From: Sphingopyxis solisilvae | Lineage (GTDB): Bacteria; Pseudomonadota; Alphaproteobacteria; Sphingomonadales; Sphingomonadaceae | Assembly (NCBI RefSeq): GCF_015475875.1 | Contig: NZ_JADKYM010000015.1 | Coordinates: forward strand, 17,363 to 81,362 | DNA: 64,000 bases | Direction: 5' to 3' | Part shown: one piece after another, positions 62,523 to 64,000 of the stretch | Numbering within the stretch: position 1 is the first letter of the stretch | Layout of the letters: each line of letters opens with the position of its first letter | Made by a program: the position numbers and the translations under genes | Notes under the pieces: generated by a model | Database searches by the model: none | What the model was told of the DNA's origin: nothing | What the model saw: only the letters and a program-made list of their open reading frames with translations

Positions 62523-62969
62523 GTGGGTCCAGACAAACCCGCTTCGACCATCCGCCGCGCCAAGCGGCTCCGCCGCCAACTCACCCTGCCCGAAACCCTG
62601 CTCTGGCGAATCCTGCGCGCCGCGCCCGGCGGCCACAGATTCCGCAAACAGCATCCGGCCGGCCCCTATATCCTCGACTTCTTCTGCGCCCGCGCCAATC
62701 TGGCGATCGAGGTCGACGGCATCGCGCACGATATGGGCGACAATCCCGCCCACGACGAACGCCGCGACATCTGGCTGCGCGCCAATCGCATCGACACGAT
62801 CCGCATTCCGGCGTGCGCGGTGCTGGACAGCGCCGAAACCGTCGCGCAATCTATCGTAGACATCGTCGAAGACCGCCTGAGCAGCTTCGGCAAAGCCCCT
62901 CCGTCATCGCTTCGCGATGCCACCTCCCCATCGCAAGTCGATGGGGAGGATCGAAAGGATCGTTTATGA
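62523..62969 (+). CDS. DUF559 endonuclease-like protein
   Basis: A 148-residue protein of the DUF559 family, whose fold is that of Vsr/restriction endonucleases. Family blocks: RAKRLRRQLTLPETLLWRIL, FRKQHPAGPYILDFFCARANLAIEVDG (Asp and Glu of the nuclease-like core, read in two parts), DERRDIWLRANRIDTIRIP. GTG 62523 is preferred, with GGAGGGGC upstream; the frame is open from 62475. The last codons run through the right inverted repeat, and the stop overlaps the ATG of the next gene. Mobility is inferred from the repeats. Confidence 0.8.
   Translation: MGPDKPASTIRRAKRLRRQLTLPETLLWRILRAAPGGHRFRKQHPAGPYILDFFCARANLAIEVDGIAHDMGDNPAHDERRDIWLRANRIDTIRIPACAVLDSAETVAQSIVDIVEDRLSSFGKAPPSSLRDATSPSQVDGEDRKDRL
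62923..62951. repeat. Right inverted repeat of the DUF559 element
   Basis: Exact 29-base reverse complement of 62455-62483, again a hairpin (stem CCTCCCCATCG, loop CAAGT). A CATCGC/GCGATG hairpin lies just inside, mirroring the internal hairpin of the left end. It ends 14 bases before the dehydrogenase ATG. Confidence 0.85.
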
Positions 62970-63910
62970 CCAAAACCGTCACCGTCCTGTCCGGCCTGAT
63001 CCGCCCGCTCGTCGAAAACCGCCTGCCCGAGTGGGTCGAGCCGCGCTTTTTCCAGTCAAAGGACGAGGCGATGGCGCTCGCGCCGCATGCCGAAATCGGC
63101 TGGTTCGACATGTATGACAAGAAGGACATGGCGGCGGTTATTGCCGCGGCGACGAAGCTTAAATGGCTGAACTCGATCTACGCCGGGGTCGACGGGATGC
63201 CGCTCGATCTGCTGAAGGAGCGCGGCACCGTCGTCACCAACGGCGCGGGGATCAACGCGATCACCATCGCCGAATATGTCGTGATGGGGATGCTGACCGT
63301 CGCCAAGGGATATCGCGAGGTCGTCCGCGCGCAGGAACGCCGCGAGTGGCTGATCGATTCGCCGGGCAAGGTCGAGCTGTTCGGATCGAAAGCGCTGCTG
63401 CTCGGCTATGGCGCGATCGGCAAGCTGATCGCGGAGCGGCTCAAGGCTTTTGCGGTCGATGTGACGGTGGTGCGCCGGTCACCGGGCGCGAACACGCTGA
63501 CCCCCGACCAGTGGCGCGGACGCTTGGGCGATTTCGACTGGGTGATCCTGGCGGTCCCCGCGACCCCCGAGACCGACGGCATGATCGGAGCCGCCGAACT
63601 CGCCGCGATGAAGCCGACCGCAACGCTCATCAACATCGCACGTGGCAGCGTCGTCGACCAGGACGCGCTGGTCGCGGCGTTGGACAGTCAGCAGATCGCC
63701 GCCGCCTTCCTCGACGTGACCACCCCCGAACCGCTGCCCGCCGACGACCCGCTGTGGAGCCTCGACAATGCGCATATCACCATGCACCTGTCGGGCCGCG
63801 CGCAGGACAAGATGTTCGTGCGGTCGGCGCAGCGGTTTCTGGAGAATCTGGAGCGGTGGAACAAGGGTGAGGCGGTCGAGCCGCGGGTGGATTTGACGCT
63901 GGGGTATTGA
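62966..63910 (+). CDS. D-2-hydroxyacid dehydrogenase
   Basis: A 314-residue NAD(P)-dependent dehydrogenase of the D-isomer-specific 2-hydroxyacid family. The nucleotide site is LLGYGAIGKLIAERL near residue 146; the catalytic residues are Arg in NIARGSVVDQDAL, Glu in VTTPEPLPADDPLW and His in HITMHLSG. The last His motif is the family's acid/base. The substrate is not evident. AAAGGA precedes the ATG at 62966. Confidence 0.93.
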   Translation: MTKTVTVLSGLIRPLVENRLPEWVEPRFFQSKDEAMALAPHAEIGWFDMYDKKDMAAVIAAATKLKWLNSIYAGVDGMPLDLLKERGTVVTNGAGINAITIAEYVVMGMLTVAKGYREVVRAQERREWLIDSPGKVELFGSKALLLGYGAIGKLIAERLKAFAVDVTVVRRSPGANTLTPDQWRGRLGDFDWVILAVPATPETDGMIGAAELAAMKPTATLINIARGSVVDQDALVAALDSQQIAAAFLDVTTPEPLPADDPLWSLDNAHITMHLSGRAQDKMFVRSAQRFLENLERWNKGEAVEPRVDLTLGY

Positions 63911-63924
63911 ACCAACCTCGGGTT

Positions 63925-64000
63925 CGTCATTGCGAGCGAAGCGAAGCAATCCAGGGCGGTTTACGCAGGCTCTGGATTGCTTCGCTTCGCTCGCAATGAC
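63925..64000. repeat. REP-like palindrome (copy 2, runs to the window edge)
   Basis: Same unit as at 60772-60853: CGTCATTGCGAG, GCGAAGCAATCCA and a loop with CGGTTTACGC, then a near-perfect complementary arm up to the last base of the window. Its right arm is more regular than that of copy 1. Confidence 0.8.

Overview
The window looks like a chromosomal segment of a high-GC sphingomonad (Sphingopyxis/Sphingomonas-like alphaproteobacterium). The case rests on family content: a DUF1476 F1-ATPase zeta inhibitor, a BolA plus CGFS-glutaredoxin pair, several TonB receptors, a Ti-type TraA/TraC/TraD set with DUF6118, and the GC-rich coding style. No rRNA, tRNA or CRISPR array was seen.

Layout. 0-5 kb: an RND efflux permease and its adaptor (minus strand). 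5-5.7 kb: two tandem GlsB/YeaQ-type small membrane proteins. 6.6-7.6 kb: nadA. 7.7-10.9 kb: an overlapping minus-strand operon (MBL hydrolase, exported protein, DUF4230 protein, polytopic membrane protein). About 11 kb: a frameshifted C-terminal remnant of acetyl-CoA synthetase, then an exported protein. 12.3-14.3 kb: a BlaR1-type M56 sensor protease and BlaI repressor with a perfect TACA-N2-TGTA operator.

14.4-38.1 kb is accessory DNA. It begins with a large serine recombinase, a small ORF and an AlpA-type regulator. It continues with an alpha/beta hydrolase, ParB, a fused nucleotidyltransferase-HEPN protein, a degenerate nucleotidyltransferase, an ECF-like sigma factor and a region-4-only mini sigma. 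The transfer genes traC/traD and traA face each other across an oriT-like region, but no type IV secretion genes are present, so the element looks mobilizable rather than self-transmissible. Next comes a tight operon dabB-dabA-cysD-DUF6671 with a divergent LysR gene. DabA and DabB are the known inorganic-carbon uptake pair; the attached cysD without cysN and the zinc-ribbon DUF6671 protein are unexpected. A Fur-box-like site and a TonB siderophore receptor follow.

38.9-46.4 kb is mostly core: an L,D-transpeptidase, a second TonB receptor with a PiuC-type hydroxylase, an ArsC-like reductase, recF, a sigma54-type promoter in front of a 37-residue peptide and a PspC protein, grxD, bolA and the zeta inhibitor.

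46.6-60.8 kb is one co-directional locus: exported TPR-CHAT protease, CHASE2 adenylate cyclase, an exported protein, a TpsB transporter and a 2054-residue TpsA exoprotein with a PE_PGRS-like glycine-rich block. I read it as a possible surface-adhesin system with its own protease and second-messenger enzyme. 60.9-64 kb holds cysS, a DUF559 gene enclosed by perfect inverted hairpin repeats, and a D-2-hydroxyacid dehydrogenase. Two REP-like palindromes flank this last block.
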